Assembly (NCBI GenBank): GCA_027489835.1
Contig: JAIXZF010000253.1
Span: 1 to 41,993 of the forward strand
DNA: 41,993 nucleotides
Direction: 5' to 3'
Source of the DNA: Hyphomicrobiales bacterium
Lineage (GTDB): Bacteria; Pseudomonadota; Alphaproteobacteria; Rhizobiales; Beijerinckiaceae
Position 1 is the first letter of the stretch; every line of letters begins with the position of its first letter. The notes under the pieces are model-generated. The model made no database searches, was not told the origin of the DNA, and worked only from the letters and a program-made list of their open reading frames with translations. Made by a program: the position numbers and the translations under genes. This document shows positions 8,835 through 17,400 of this stretch, in pieces.

Positions 8835-9503
8835 ATGACCCACGGCATCCGCCTGCTCGTCTCCGGCGACCTTGCCTGCTTCACGCGGCCGGAGATGAAG
8901 GTCGAGCGCGTCTCCTATGACGTGATGACGCCCTCGGCCGCGCGCGGCATTCTCGAGGCGATCCACTGGAAGCCGGCCATCCGCTGGATCATCGAGGAGA
9001 TTCACGTACTGGAGCCGATCCGCTTCCAGTCGATCCGGCGCAACGAGGTCGCGTCCAAGGCCTCCGCCACCCTGGCGCGACGGGCGATGAACGCGGGCGA
9101 TCTCTCCGGCCTCGGCATCGTGGTGGAGGAGGAGCGCCAGCAGCGCGCGGCCACCGTGCTGTCGAGGGTGCGATACTTGATCAAGGCGCGCTTTGAGATG
9201 ACGCCGAAGGCGGGGCCGGACGACAACCCTGGCAAGCATGCCGAGATGGCGCGCCGCCGCGCGCGCGCCGGCCAGTGCTTCCACCAGCCCTGCCTCGGCG
9301 TGCGTGAATTTCCGGCCCGGTTCGAGCTCATGGACGATGGCGCGCCGACCCCGGTCGCCAAAGCGCCCGAGACGCGTGATCTCGGCTTCATGCTCTACGG
9401 CATCGACCATGCGCGGGGCGGAGCCTCGCTGTTCTTCCGCGCCCGGCTGGAGCGCGGCGTGCTGCGCGTGCCGCCGCCCGATAGCGAGGAGATCCGCCGA
9501 TGA
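8835..9503 (+). CDS. cas5c: Cas5c, crRNA-processing endoribonuclease and Cascade subunit
   Basis: 222 residues. In type I-C systems Cas5c replaces Cas6: it cuts the repeat at the base of its stem-loop and stays on the 5' handle in Cascade. Family signatures are GIRLLVSGDLACFTRPEM, VERVSYDVMTPSAARGILEA, HWKPAIRW, and the GKH pair (Lys134, His135) that matches the catalytic Lys-His of Bacillus halodurans Cas5d. The third residue there, Tyr46 in YWKP, aligns with His44 here. I chose the ATG at 8835 (MTHGIRLLVSGD), which fits family N-termini; an ATG at 8811 would lie inside the hairpin loop. The gene overlaps cas8c by ATGA (9500-9503). It should process both the array transcript and the solitary-repeat RNA. 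Confidence 0.95.
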   Translation: MTHGIRLLVSGDLACFTRPEMKVERVSYDVMTPSAARGILEAIHWKPAIRWIIEEIHVLEPIRFQSIRRNEVASKASATLARRAMNAGDLSGLGIVVEEERQQRAATVLSRVRYLIKARFEMTPKAGPDDNPGKHAEMARRRARAGQCFHQPCLGVREFPARFELMDDGAPTPVAKAPETRDLGFMLYGIDHARGGASLFFRARLERGVLRVPPPDSEEIRR

Positions 9504-11266
9504 GCGCGCTTGCGTCTCTGGCCCGCGCCTATGAGCGCATGGCCGGAAGGGGAGAGGTCCCGAGTTTCGGCTATTCGACGCAAGGGATCGGCTATGTGAT
9601 CGGCCTGAGGCCGGATGGTGGCGTGGTGGGCGCGCCGTGGGCCATCGGCGGCGGCGAGGGTCGCAAGCGGACGCCACGGGCGATCGCGGTCCCGCAACCC
9701 GTCAAGCGCACCGTCGCGATCTCGCCGAACTTTTTGTGGGACAAGACGGCCTACGCCTTGGGCGTGACGGCGGGGGACGAAAAGCGCACGGCGGCCGAAC
9801 ATGCCGCCTTCAAGGCGCGGCACAAGGAGTGGTTGGGAGGCACGCAGGACGAAGGCCTGCTGGCGCTGCTCGCCTTCCTGCGCGGCTGGTCGCCCGAACG
9901 CTTCGTGGAGCTCGGGTGGCCGGAGGAGATGCGCGACCAGAACGTCGTCTTCGCGCTGGAAAGCGAGCGGCTAAACGACCGATATCTTCATGACCGCGAC
10001 GAGGCGCGCTCCCGCTGGGCGCGGATCGGCGTGGACGGGGCGGGACGGGAGGCCGCATGCTTGGTCACCGGAGAGCGTGGGCCGGTGCAGCGCCTACACC
10101 CCGCCATCAAGGGCGTCTGGGGCGCGCAGACTGCCGGCGCCTCGATCATCTCGTTCAACCTGAACGCCTTCACCTCCTACGGCAAGGAGCAGGGCGACAA
10201 CGCGCCGGTCTCCGAGGCCGCAGCCTTCGCCTACACCACCGCGCTCAACCGCTTCCTCGAAAAGGGCAGCGGCCATCGCCTGCAGATCGGCGACGCCTCC
10301 ACCGTCTTCTGGGCGGATGCCTCCGACGCCGCCGTGGCCGAGCAGGCCGAAGGTTTCCTTGCGGGCCTGATGGGCGTCGTCGACGAGACCGAGGAAAGCC
10401 GCAAGATCAAGGGGCTGCTGGAGCGGGTCGCCACGGTGCAGCCGGTCGCGAGCTTCGCACCCGCCCTGCCGGATGTGCGGGTGCACGTGCTGGCGCTGGC
10501 GCCCAACGCTGCGCGGCTCTCCGTGCGCTTCTACGTTGAGGACGATTTCGGCGAGATCGCCAGGCGCTATCTGGCGCATATCGAACGGATGCGGATCGAG
10601 CCGCCGCCGCGCGATCCCGCGCTGCCGATCTGGCGCATGCTGGTCGAGACGGCGGCACTGCGGAAGTCCGAGAACGTGCAGCCCAACCTCGCCGGCGAAT
10701 GGCTGCGCGCCATTCTGACCGGCGCGCCCTATCCCTTGACGCTGCTCGCCTCGGTCATCACCCGCATCCGCGCCGACCACGACGTCAACGCGACGCGCGT
10801 GGCGATCCTGAAATCCGTTCTGATCCGCAACTTCAAGATGAAGGGAGACAAGCTCGTGGCGCTCGATCCGGACAATGCCGACCCCGGCTATCTGCTGGGG
10901 CGGCTCTTCGCGGCCTACGAACGGGCTCAGGTGGCGGCGCTCGGCCGCGACGTGAACGCCACGATCAAGGACAAGTTCTACGGCTCGGCCTCGGCCCAGC
11001 CGCGCAAGATATTTCCGCTTCTCGACCGCGGCTCGGCGAACCACCTCTCGAAGGTGGGCAAGAAAAGCCCAGGCCAGCGCGTGAACCTCGAAAAGCTGAT
11101 TGGGGAGATCATGGCGTTGATGACGCCCAACGGCGACCCATACCCCGCCAGCCTGCCTGACCGCAGCCAGGCCCTCTTTGCGCTCGGCTACTATCACCAG
11201 CGCTCGAGCTTCTTCGCCAAATCCGAAATCGTCGATGCTAAGGAGGCCTCTGATGCCAACTCTTGA
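9500..11266 (+). CDS. cas8c: Cas8c (Csd1), large Cascade subunit
   Basis: 588 residues, usual for the family. Cas8c recognises the PAM, helps open the target duplex and docks Cas3. Recognisable Csd1 features are the N-terminal segment LARAYERMAGRGEVPSFGYS, the SPNFLWDKTAYALG block near residues 74-88, LAFLRGWSPERF, and TGERGPVQRLHPAIKGVWGAQTAG split around residue 190-210 followed by SIISFNLNAFTSYGKEQG. The start ATG overlaps the cas5c stop by four bases, so translation is coupled. The C-terminal quarter (from about residue 453) matches the region that in other I-C systems is also made separately as Cas11c from an internal start. The last 14 bases overlap cas7c. Confidence 0.95.
   Translation: MSALASLARAYERMAGRGEVPSFGYSTQGIGYVIGLRPDGGVVGAPWAIGGGEGRKRTPRAIAVPQPVKRTVAISPNFLWDKTAYALGVTAGDEKRTAAEHAAFKARHKEWLGGTQDEGLLALLAFLRGWSPERFVELGWPEEMRDQNVVFALESERLNDRYLHDRDEARSRWARIGVDGAGREAACLVTGERGPVQRLHPAIKGVWGAQTAGASIISFNLNAFTSYGKEQGDNAPVSEAAAFAYTTALNRFLEKGSGHRLQIGDASTVFWADASDAAVAEQAEGFLAGLMGVVDETEESRKIKGLLERVATVQPVASFAPALPDVRVHVLALAPNAARLSVRFYVEDDFGEIARRYLAHIERMRIEPPPRDPALPIWRMLVETAALRKSENVQPNLAGEWLRAILTGAPYPLTLLASVITRIRADHDVNATRVAILKSVLIRNFKMKGDKLVALDPDNADPGYLLGRLFAAYERAQVAALGRDVNATIKDKFYGSASAQPRKIFPLLDRGSANHLSKVGKKSPGQRVNLEKLIGEIMALMTPNGDPYPASLPDRSQALFALGYYHQRSSFFAKSEIVDAKEASDANS
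10856..11266 (+). CDS. cas11c: Cas11c, small subunit from an internal start within cas8c
   Basis: In type I-C Cascade the small subunit is translated from inside cas8c. In the cas8c frame (codon 453) a GTG at 10856 is preceded, 8 bases upstream, by AAGGGAG (10841-10847), a strong Shine-Dalgarno in coding sequence. It would give a 136-residue protein starting MALDPDNADPGYLLGRLF, with helical segments such as RLFAAYERAQVAAL and LEKLIGEIMALM, as expected for a Cas11 bundle. An ATG at 10838 without a ribosome-binding site is the alternative. The start is inferred. Confidence 0.65.
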   Translation: MALDPDNADPGYLLGRLFAAYERAQVAALGRDVNATIKDKFYGSASAQPRKIFPLLDRGSANHLSKVGKKSPGQRVNLEKLIGEIMALMTPNGDPYPASLPDRSQALFALGYYHQRSSFFAKSEIVDAKEASDANS

Positions 11267-12227
11267 ACACCGCCACGACATCGTCTTCTTCTTCGACGTC
11301 ACGAACGGCAACCCAAACGGCGATCCCGATGCGGGCAACATGCCGCGCATGGACCCCGAGACCAATCACGGCCTCGTCTCGGACGTCTGCCTCAAGCGCA
11401 AGATCAGAAACTACACCGAGTTGGCGAAGGGCGGCCAGCCGGCGTGGCGCATCTACGTGCAGGAGGGCGCGATCCTCAACGAGCGCCACCGGGAGGCCTA
11501 TGCGGCGATCCGTGGCGAGGCGGCGGCGCCGGCAAAGGGGAAAGACGGCAAGGACAGCGGCAAGCTCAACCCCAAGGACGAAACCGAAGGCAAGGCGCTG
11601 ACGAAGTTCATGTGCGACAACTTCTTTGACATCCGCACGTTCGGCGCGGTGATGAGCACGGGCGTCAACGCAGGCCAAGTGCGCGGCCCCGTGCAGGTTG
11701 CCTTCGCAAAGTCCGTCGACCCGATCCTGCCGCTGGAGATCTCGATCACCCGCATGGCGGCGACAAACTCGCAGGAGAAGGCCGACCGCGACAAGGGCGG
11801 CGACGACGGCGACGCCCGCACCGAAAACCGCACGATGGGTCGCAAGCACATCGTGCCTTACGGGCTCTACCGTGCCCATCTGTTCGTCAACGCCGCGCTA
11901 GCGGCACGCACCGGCTTCGGCGACGCAGACCTCGCCCATCTGTTCGAGGCGCTCGGCCAGATGTTTGAGCACGACCGCTCGGCCGCGCGAGGCGAGATGG
12001 CGGCGCGGCGCGCCATCGCCTTCCGGCACGCTTCGCTGCTGGGCCAGGCGCCGGCTCACGCCCTGTTCGACCGGGTCACTACCCACCGCCGCTTCGGAGG
12101 CGAGCTGCATCCGGTCGGCGACACGCGCCTCGACAACGCGCCGCCGGCCCGCAGCTTCGGCGATTACGAGATCCGCATCGACCGCGAGAACCTGCCCGCC
12201 GGCGTCGAGATCATCGAGATCGTCTGA
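11253..12227 (+). CDS. cas7c: Cas7c (Csd2), Cascade backbone subunit
   Basis: 324 residues. Several Cas7 copies wrap the crRNA spacer and flip out every sixth base. Family marks are the RRM-like start HDIVFFFDVTNGNPNGDPDAGNMPR (split around the NPNGDP motif), GLVSDVCLKRKIRNY, FDIRTFGAVMSTG, and ENRTMGRKHIVPYGLYRAH. ATG at 11253 is favoured by a near-perfect Shine-Dalgarno AAGGAGG (11240-11246) six bases upstream, the strongest in the operon, fitting the high copy number of Cas7. The start overlaps the cas8c end by 14 bases. A charged low-complexity insert (GKDGKDSGKLNPKDETEGK) lies near residues 95-115. Confidence 0.96.
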   Translation: MPTLEHRHDIVFFFDVTNGNPNGDPDAGNMPRMDPETNHGLVSDVCLKRKIRNYTELAKGGQPAWRIYVQEGAILNERHREAYAAIRGEAAAPAKGKDGKDSGKLNPKDETEGKALTKFMCDNFFDIRTFGAVMSTGVNAGQVRGPVQVAFAKSVDPILPLEISITRMAATNSQEKADRDKGGDDGDARTENRTMGRKHIVPYGLYRAHLFVNAALAARTGFGDADLAHLFEALGQMFEHDRSAARGEMAARRAIAFRHASLLGQAPAHALFDRVTTHRRFGGELHPVGDTRLDNAPPARSFGDYEIRIDRENLPAGVEIIEIV

Positions 12228-12232
12228 CCCCG

Positions 12233-12874
12233 ATGGAGGAGGATGACGCGTCGATCCCGCTCTCCGCCATCCAGCACGCGGTGTACTGCCCGCGTCAGGC
12301 CGGCCTCATCCATCTCGACCGGCTGTGGGCGGAGAACCGCTTCACGGCGGAAGGGCAGATCGTCCATGCCCGCGTCGACGAGGCGGGCGGGCGGCGGGTG
12401 CGCGGCGTGCGGCGGCAGACCTCGCTGCCCCTCGCCTCCGCCCGGCTTGGCATCGCCGGCGTCGCCGACATGGTGGAGTTCATCGACGAGGGCGGCCTGG
12501 AGCGTCCGTTCCCAATCGAGTTCAAGCGCGGCAAGCCCAAGGCGCACCGCGCCGATGAGGCGCAGCTGTGCGCGCAGGCCCTGTGCCTCGAGGAGATGAT
12601 GGGCCGGGCCGTGCCCGAGGGTGCCCTGTATTACGCCGAGACCAAGCGCCGCCTCGTGATCGCGTTCGACGCCGAGCTCAGGGCGCTAACGGAGACGGCG
12701 GCGGCCGAGTTGCGCGCGATGTTCGCCGGCGGCCGCGTGCCGGGAGCCCTCTATCGCGCCGAGCGCTGCCGGGCCTGCTCGCTGATAGAGCTGTGCCGGC
12801 CCAGGGCCCTGTCGCGCTCTGCGCTCAACTGGCGCCAGCATTCCGTGGAGCGCCTGCTCGGGAGTGGTCTATGA
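12233..12874 (+). CDS. cas4: Cas4 nuclease, spacer acquisition
   Basis: 213 residues. Cas4 works with Cas1-Cas2, trimming prespacers and selecting those with the right PAM, and has a RecB-like nuclease fold with an iron-sulphur cluster. Visible are the N-terminal cluster cysteine in AVYCPRQ (Cys19), the nuclease motif PIEFKRGK, the QLCAQALCLEEM helix, and the C-terminal cysteine group in CRACSLIELC. It starts 5 bases after cas7c with no clear ribosome-binding site, so coupled translation is likely. It ends 13 bases before cas1. Confidence 0.94.
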   Translation: MEEDDASIPLSAIQHAVYCPRQAGLIHLDRLWAENRFTAEGQIVHARVDEAGGRRVRGVRRQTSLPLASARLGIAGVADMVEFIDEGGLERPFPIEFKRGKPKAHRADEAQLCAQALCLEEMMGRAVPEGALYYAETKRRLVIAFDAELRALTETAAAELRAMFAGGRVPGALYRAERCRACSLIELCRPRALSRSALNWRQHSVERLLGSGL

Positions 12875-12887
12875 AGCATGTACTTCC

Positions 12888-13922
12888 ATGAAGCGACTGC
12901 TCAATACGCTGTATGTTACGACCGAAGGGGCAGGCCTGCGCAAAGACGGTGAGAACGTGGTGGTCACCGTGGAGAATGCCGAGCGTCTTCGCGCGCCTCT
13001 GCACATGCTGGGCTCTATCGTTGCCTTCGGTCCTGTCTTCGTCTCGCCCGCGCTGATCGGCGCGTGCGCTGGCACGGGGCTTACAATCGTCCTGCTCGAC
13101 CGCACGGGTCGCTTCGAGGCGCGTATCGAGGGGCCTGTCGCCGGCAACGTCCTACTGCGGCGCGCCCAGTATCGAGCCGCTGATGCGCCAGACGAGATCG
13201 TGCGTAGCTTCGTCATGGGCAAGGTCGCCAACCAGCGCAGCGTTCTGATGCGCGGGTTGCGTGACCATCGCGACTCCATGGATGTGGTGGCGAAGGCGGC
13301 GCTCGATTTCACCGTCCAGCGCCTTGCCTTCATCCTGCGGCGCGTGGCGCACGAGACTGGTGGAATTCAGGCGCTGCGCGGTGCCGAAGGCGAGGCCGCC
13401 CAACTGTACTTCAGCGTGTTCGACCATCTGATCCGCATTGACGACGTCCATCTCCGTTTCCACGGCCGCTCGCGCCGTCCGCCGCTCGACGCGGTCAATG
13501 CGCTGCTGTCGTTCCTGTACACCCTGCTGACTCATGACTGCCGCTCAGCTGCCGAGGGCGTCGGGCTCGATCCAGCCGTCGGCTTCCTGCACCGTGACAG
13601 GCCGGGCCGGCCGAGCCTTGCGCTCGACCTGATGGAAGAGCTGAGGCCTGTGCTTGCCGACCGCTTGGCACTTTCGCTGATCAATCGCCGCCAACTTTGC
13701 GGCACCGATTTCGAGCGGCGAGACGGCGGCGCAGTCTGGCTGACGGACGCTGCTCGCAAAACCGTCTTGGCCGCATGGCAAGAGCGCAAGCGCGAAGAGC
13801 GTCGTCACCCTTTCCTCGATGAGGCCGTACCGCTCGGTCTGTTTCCGCATGTACAGGCGCAGCTTCTGAGTCGCCATTTGCGTGGTGACCTTGACGCCTA
13901 TCCTCCTTGGCTCTGGAGCTGA
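12888..13922 (+). CDS. cas1: Cas1 integrase
   Basis: 344 residues, typical for Cas1c. With Cas2 it inserts new spacers at the leader-proximal repeat. The metal-binding triad can be seen: Glu167 (RGAEGEAAQLYF), His235 (GFLHRDRPGRPSLALD) and Asp247 (SLALDLMEELRP). ATG at 12888 (MKRLLNTLYVTTEGAGL) matches the family N-terminus; a GTG at 12864 in frame would overlap cas4 and add residues not typical of the family. No strong Shine-Dalgarno is present. cas2 follows after 22 bases. Confidence 0.96.
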   Translation: MKRLLNTLYVTTEGAGLRKDGENVVVTVENAERLRAPLHMLGSIVAFGPVFVSPALIGACAGTGLTIVLLDRTGRFEARIEGPVAGNVLLRRAQYRAADAPDEIVRSFVMGKVANQRSVLMRGLRDHRDSMDVVAKAALDFTVQRLAFILRRVAHETGGIQALRGAEGEAAQLYFSVFDHLIRIDDVHLRFHGRSRRPPLDAVNALLSFLYTLLTHDCRSAAEGVGLDPAVGFLHRDRPGRPSLALDLMEELRPVLADRLALSLINRRQLCGTDFERRDGGAVWLTDAARKTVLAAWQERKREERRHPFLDEAVPLGLFPHVQAQLLSRHLRGDLDAYPPWLWS

Positions 13923-13944
13923 TGCCCATGCGGTGGGTGCCCGT

Positions 13945-14235
13945 ATGATGGTGCTGGTGACCTACGACGTGGCCGTGAGCGATCCTGGCGGCGCGCGGCG
14001 CTTGCGCCGCATCGCCAGGGCCTGCCGCGACCACGGCCAGCGTGTTCAATTCTCCGTATTCGAGATCGAAGTCGAGCCGGCGCAATGGGCTTTGCTGAAG
14101 GCGAGGCTCGAATCCATCATAGACCCAAAAGTCGACAGCCTGCGCTGCTACCATCTCGGCGCTAACTGGACGCGACGTGTGGAACACTTCGGCGCCAAGC
14201 CCGCGCTTGATCTCAATGGGTCACTGATAGTCTGA
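13945..14235 (+). CDS. cas2: Cas2
   Basis: 96 residues, ferredoxin-like fold. It forms the dimer at the centre of the Cas1-Cas2 integration complex. Features are VLVTYDVAVSDPGGARRLRRIARACRDHGQRVQ (the YDV strand and following helix), QFSVFEIEVEPAQW, and the C-terminal YHLGANW segment. ATG at 13945 gives MMVLVTYDV and fits the family; ATGs at 13922 and 13928 run into a stop. It is the last cas gene; the leader follows. Confidence 0.95.
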   Translation: MMVLVTYDVAVSDPGGARRLRRIARACRDHGQRVQFSVFEIEVEPAQWALLKARLESIIDPKVDSLRCYHLGANWTRRVEHFGAKPALDLNGSLIV

Positions 14236-14418
14236 TCATCCCGCGAACCTTAAGCGTGCCACGAAAGCGTGGCCTGTTCGCGCTTCCGCTAACTGTATCA
14301 ATCCACTCACAGACGCGACCCCGCGTTAACATTCCGTTCAGAGCGAAGCCGCCGCTGGCGCCAGGTTCGCGGAATCGACTGAGTTTCCACATCCCCCTCA
14401 ATGCTTTAGGTAGAGGAG
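14236..14418 (+). promoter_or_regulatory. CRISPR leader
   Basis: 183 bases between cas2 and the first repeat, on the side of the array with identical repeats, so this is the leader end. It contains a 6-bp hairpin GCCACG/CGTGGC around AAAG (14258-14273), which could end the cas transcript. The last bases, AGGTAGAGGAG, abut the first repeat. It should hold the pre-crRNA promoter and integration signals, but I cannot point to firm -35/-10 boxes. Confidence 0.8.
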
Positions 14419-17400
14419 GTCGCTCCCTCACGGGAGCGTGGATCGAAACCGCAAACTGCAGCATCTGTGTCCCCGGAGCCTGAGGTCGCTCCCTCACGGG
14501 AGCGTGGATCGAAACAACATCGACGGGGTTGTTCACTCGAACATCATCGGGTCGCTCCCTCACGGGAGCGTGGATCGAAACACTTCGATGTCCATGACAG
14601 GACCCTTTCGGATGGTCGCTCCCTCACGGGAGCGTGGATCGAAACGGCGTCTACGCGGCATGCGTGACCGGCAACATCGGTCGCTCCCTCACGGGAGCGT
14701 GGATCGAAACACCCCGTGACCGTCTGTCTGACAGCCGAGCAGTGGTCGCTCCCTCACGGGAGCGTGGATCGAAACCTCGACTGCGCCCTGTCGTACCGGG
14801 GCTCGCGGGGTCGCTCCCTCACGGGAGCGTGGATCGAAACGGCGCGGCGCTGAGCGGCGTGGCGCAGGTGGCGAGGTCGCTCCCTCACGGGAGCGTGGAT
14901 CGAAACTCTTTAAGGGATTGGGTTACACTAGTGTCACCCTGTCGCTCCCTCACGGGAGCGTGGATCGAAACAGCGAAATGGCAGCCAGGCCGATTCAGGA
15001 AACAGAGGTCGCTCCCTCATGGGAGCGTGGATCGAAACATGGTCGCATCGCTGCTGCTCAACCAGCGGCCTTGTCGCTCCCTCACGGGAGCGTGGATCGA
15101 AACCGCGCGCATCCCGCTTGTGGTCTATTCGGCTGCCCGTCGCTCCCTCACGGGAGCGTGGATCGAAACGAGGAACGGCTGACGGACGCCATCAGCCGCC
15201 TCGGTCGCTCCCTCACGGGAGCGTGGATCGAAACATTGCCCATGTGGTGCACGGCCTCACACCCTGGGGTCGCTCCCTCACGGGAGCGTGGATCGAAACC
15301 ATGTCGTAGAGGTCATCGTCGCGGCGGATGAGGGTCGCTCCCTCACGGGAGCGTGGATCGAAACCGCGACTTCGTCACGGACGGGAACCCGCTCTCGGTC
15401 GCTCCCTCACGGGAGCGTGGATCGAAACTTCCATGGTATGGGCTCCGCGCGCCTCACATGCTCGTCGCTCCCTCACGGGAGCGTGGATCGAAACACGATA
15501 GTCGAAGCTGCCGGAGAGAGCCGCAAGCCGTCGCTCCCTCACGGGAGCGTGGATCGAAACCCCGACTCGTTGACGCGGTTGAGCTGCGCGAGGGTCGCTC
15601 CCTCACGGGAGCGTGGATCGAAACCCGCGTCTCCTGCGGCCCCGCAAGCGGCTGGTGGGTCGCTCCCTCACGGGAGCGAGGATCGAAACTCCACCTGCGA
15701 GGGGTGGTTGACACGGGCATCGCCGTCGCTCCCTCACGGGAGCGTGGATCGAAACATGAGCAATGACGCGACGGGATCAGCGACGAAAGTCGCTCCCTCA
15801 CGGGAGCGTGGATCGAAACACGAAAGAACAGGTGCGGCTCAAAGAGCATCGCCAGTCGCTCCCTCACGGGAGCGTGGATCGAAACTGCCACCGCTCCATT
15901 GGGCGAGCGCGGATCCGGTGTCGCTCCCTCACGGGAGCGTGGATCGAAACAAGATGCGTCCTGATCCGGTCGCCGAGCTTGACGGGGTCGCTCCCTCACG
16001 GGAGCGTGGATCGAAACAGGTGGCCGCGCTGCCGCTCGGCGGCGGGCAATCGTCGCTCCCTCACGGGAGCGTGGATCGAAACTCGTCCAAGGCCGGCGTC
16101 CAGTCATAGGCCGACGCGTCGCTCCCTCACGGGAGCGTGGATCGAAACCGTTCTACTCGGGCAGCAAGGGCCTCGTTCGCATGTCGCTCCCTCACGGGAG
16201 CGTGGATCGAAACTGGCGGAAGCGTGCAACGCCTCCACGGCCTCGAGCGTCGCTCCCTCACGGGAGCGTGGATCGAAACACCGACATCGTCATGGCCTGG
16301 ACGGATGCCGCCAGTCGCTCCCTCACGGGAGCGTGGATCGAAACTCTCCGGTCATCGTCGCGCCGGTCGAGGGCGGCGTCGCTCCCTCACGGGAGCGTGG
16401 ATCGAAACTGCGTCAACAGATGTTGGTTGCCGCTCGTCGCCGTCGCTCCCTCACGGGAGCGTGGATCGAAACATCGCCAATCTGCTGTCCTCGGCCGGCT
16501 TCGTCGTCGCTCCCTCACGGGAGCGTGGATCGAAACGCCGTCGAATTCTACCTCGACACCCTCGCTTAACCGGTCGCTCCCTCACGGGAGCGTGGATCGA
16601 AACTCCGAAATCGCCGACGCGGCGTTCGACGAAACCCTGTCGCTCCCTCACGGGAGCGTGGATCGAAACCTGTCCGACGTGACCGAACGGCGCGGCCTCG
16701 ATTGTCGCTCCCTCACGGGAGCGTGGATCGAAACGCGCCCACCTCGAATAGCCCTTCGCCGATGAAGGCGTCGCTCCCTCACGGGAGCGTGGATCGAAAC
16801 CATTGCGGAGACCTCGCGACTCAGACGCAGCCGCGGTCGCTCCCTCACGGGAGCGTGGATCGAAACAACGTCGAGGTGCTGGACCGGCGCGTCCGGCGGC
16901 GTCGCTCCCTCACGGGAGCGTGGATCGAAACACCATCATCGATGCGGAATGGCGACCCGAAAACGTGTCGCTCCCTCACGGGAGCGTGGATCGAAACGCC
17001 GCCATGGTCCGGTGGATGCCATTGACATCAAGGTCGCTCCCTCACGGGAGCGTGGATCGAAACATCTGCGTGGCTGGAATGCGGGGCTTCTGAATGTGTC
17101 GCTCCCTCACGGGAGCGTGGATCGAAACACCAACGCCGCGTGCAGCTGGCCGACTTCGTCGGGGTCGCTCCCTCACGGGAGCGTGGATCGAAACGCCTGA
17201 TGACGGATGCTGAGCGCCGCGCGGCTGGAGTCGCTCCCTCACGGGAGCGTGGATCGAAACTCGACGCAGGTGGTGGGACTGAGCAGCGGAGACGGTCGCT
17301 CCCTCACGGGAGCGTGGATCGAAACTCGCGCAACGCGTCGCGCGCCTGGAGCAACCGACGGTCGCTCCCTCACGGGAGCGTGGATCGAAACTCCATAGCG

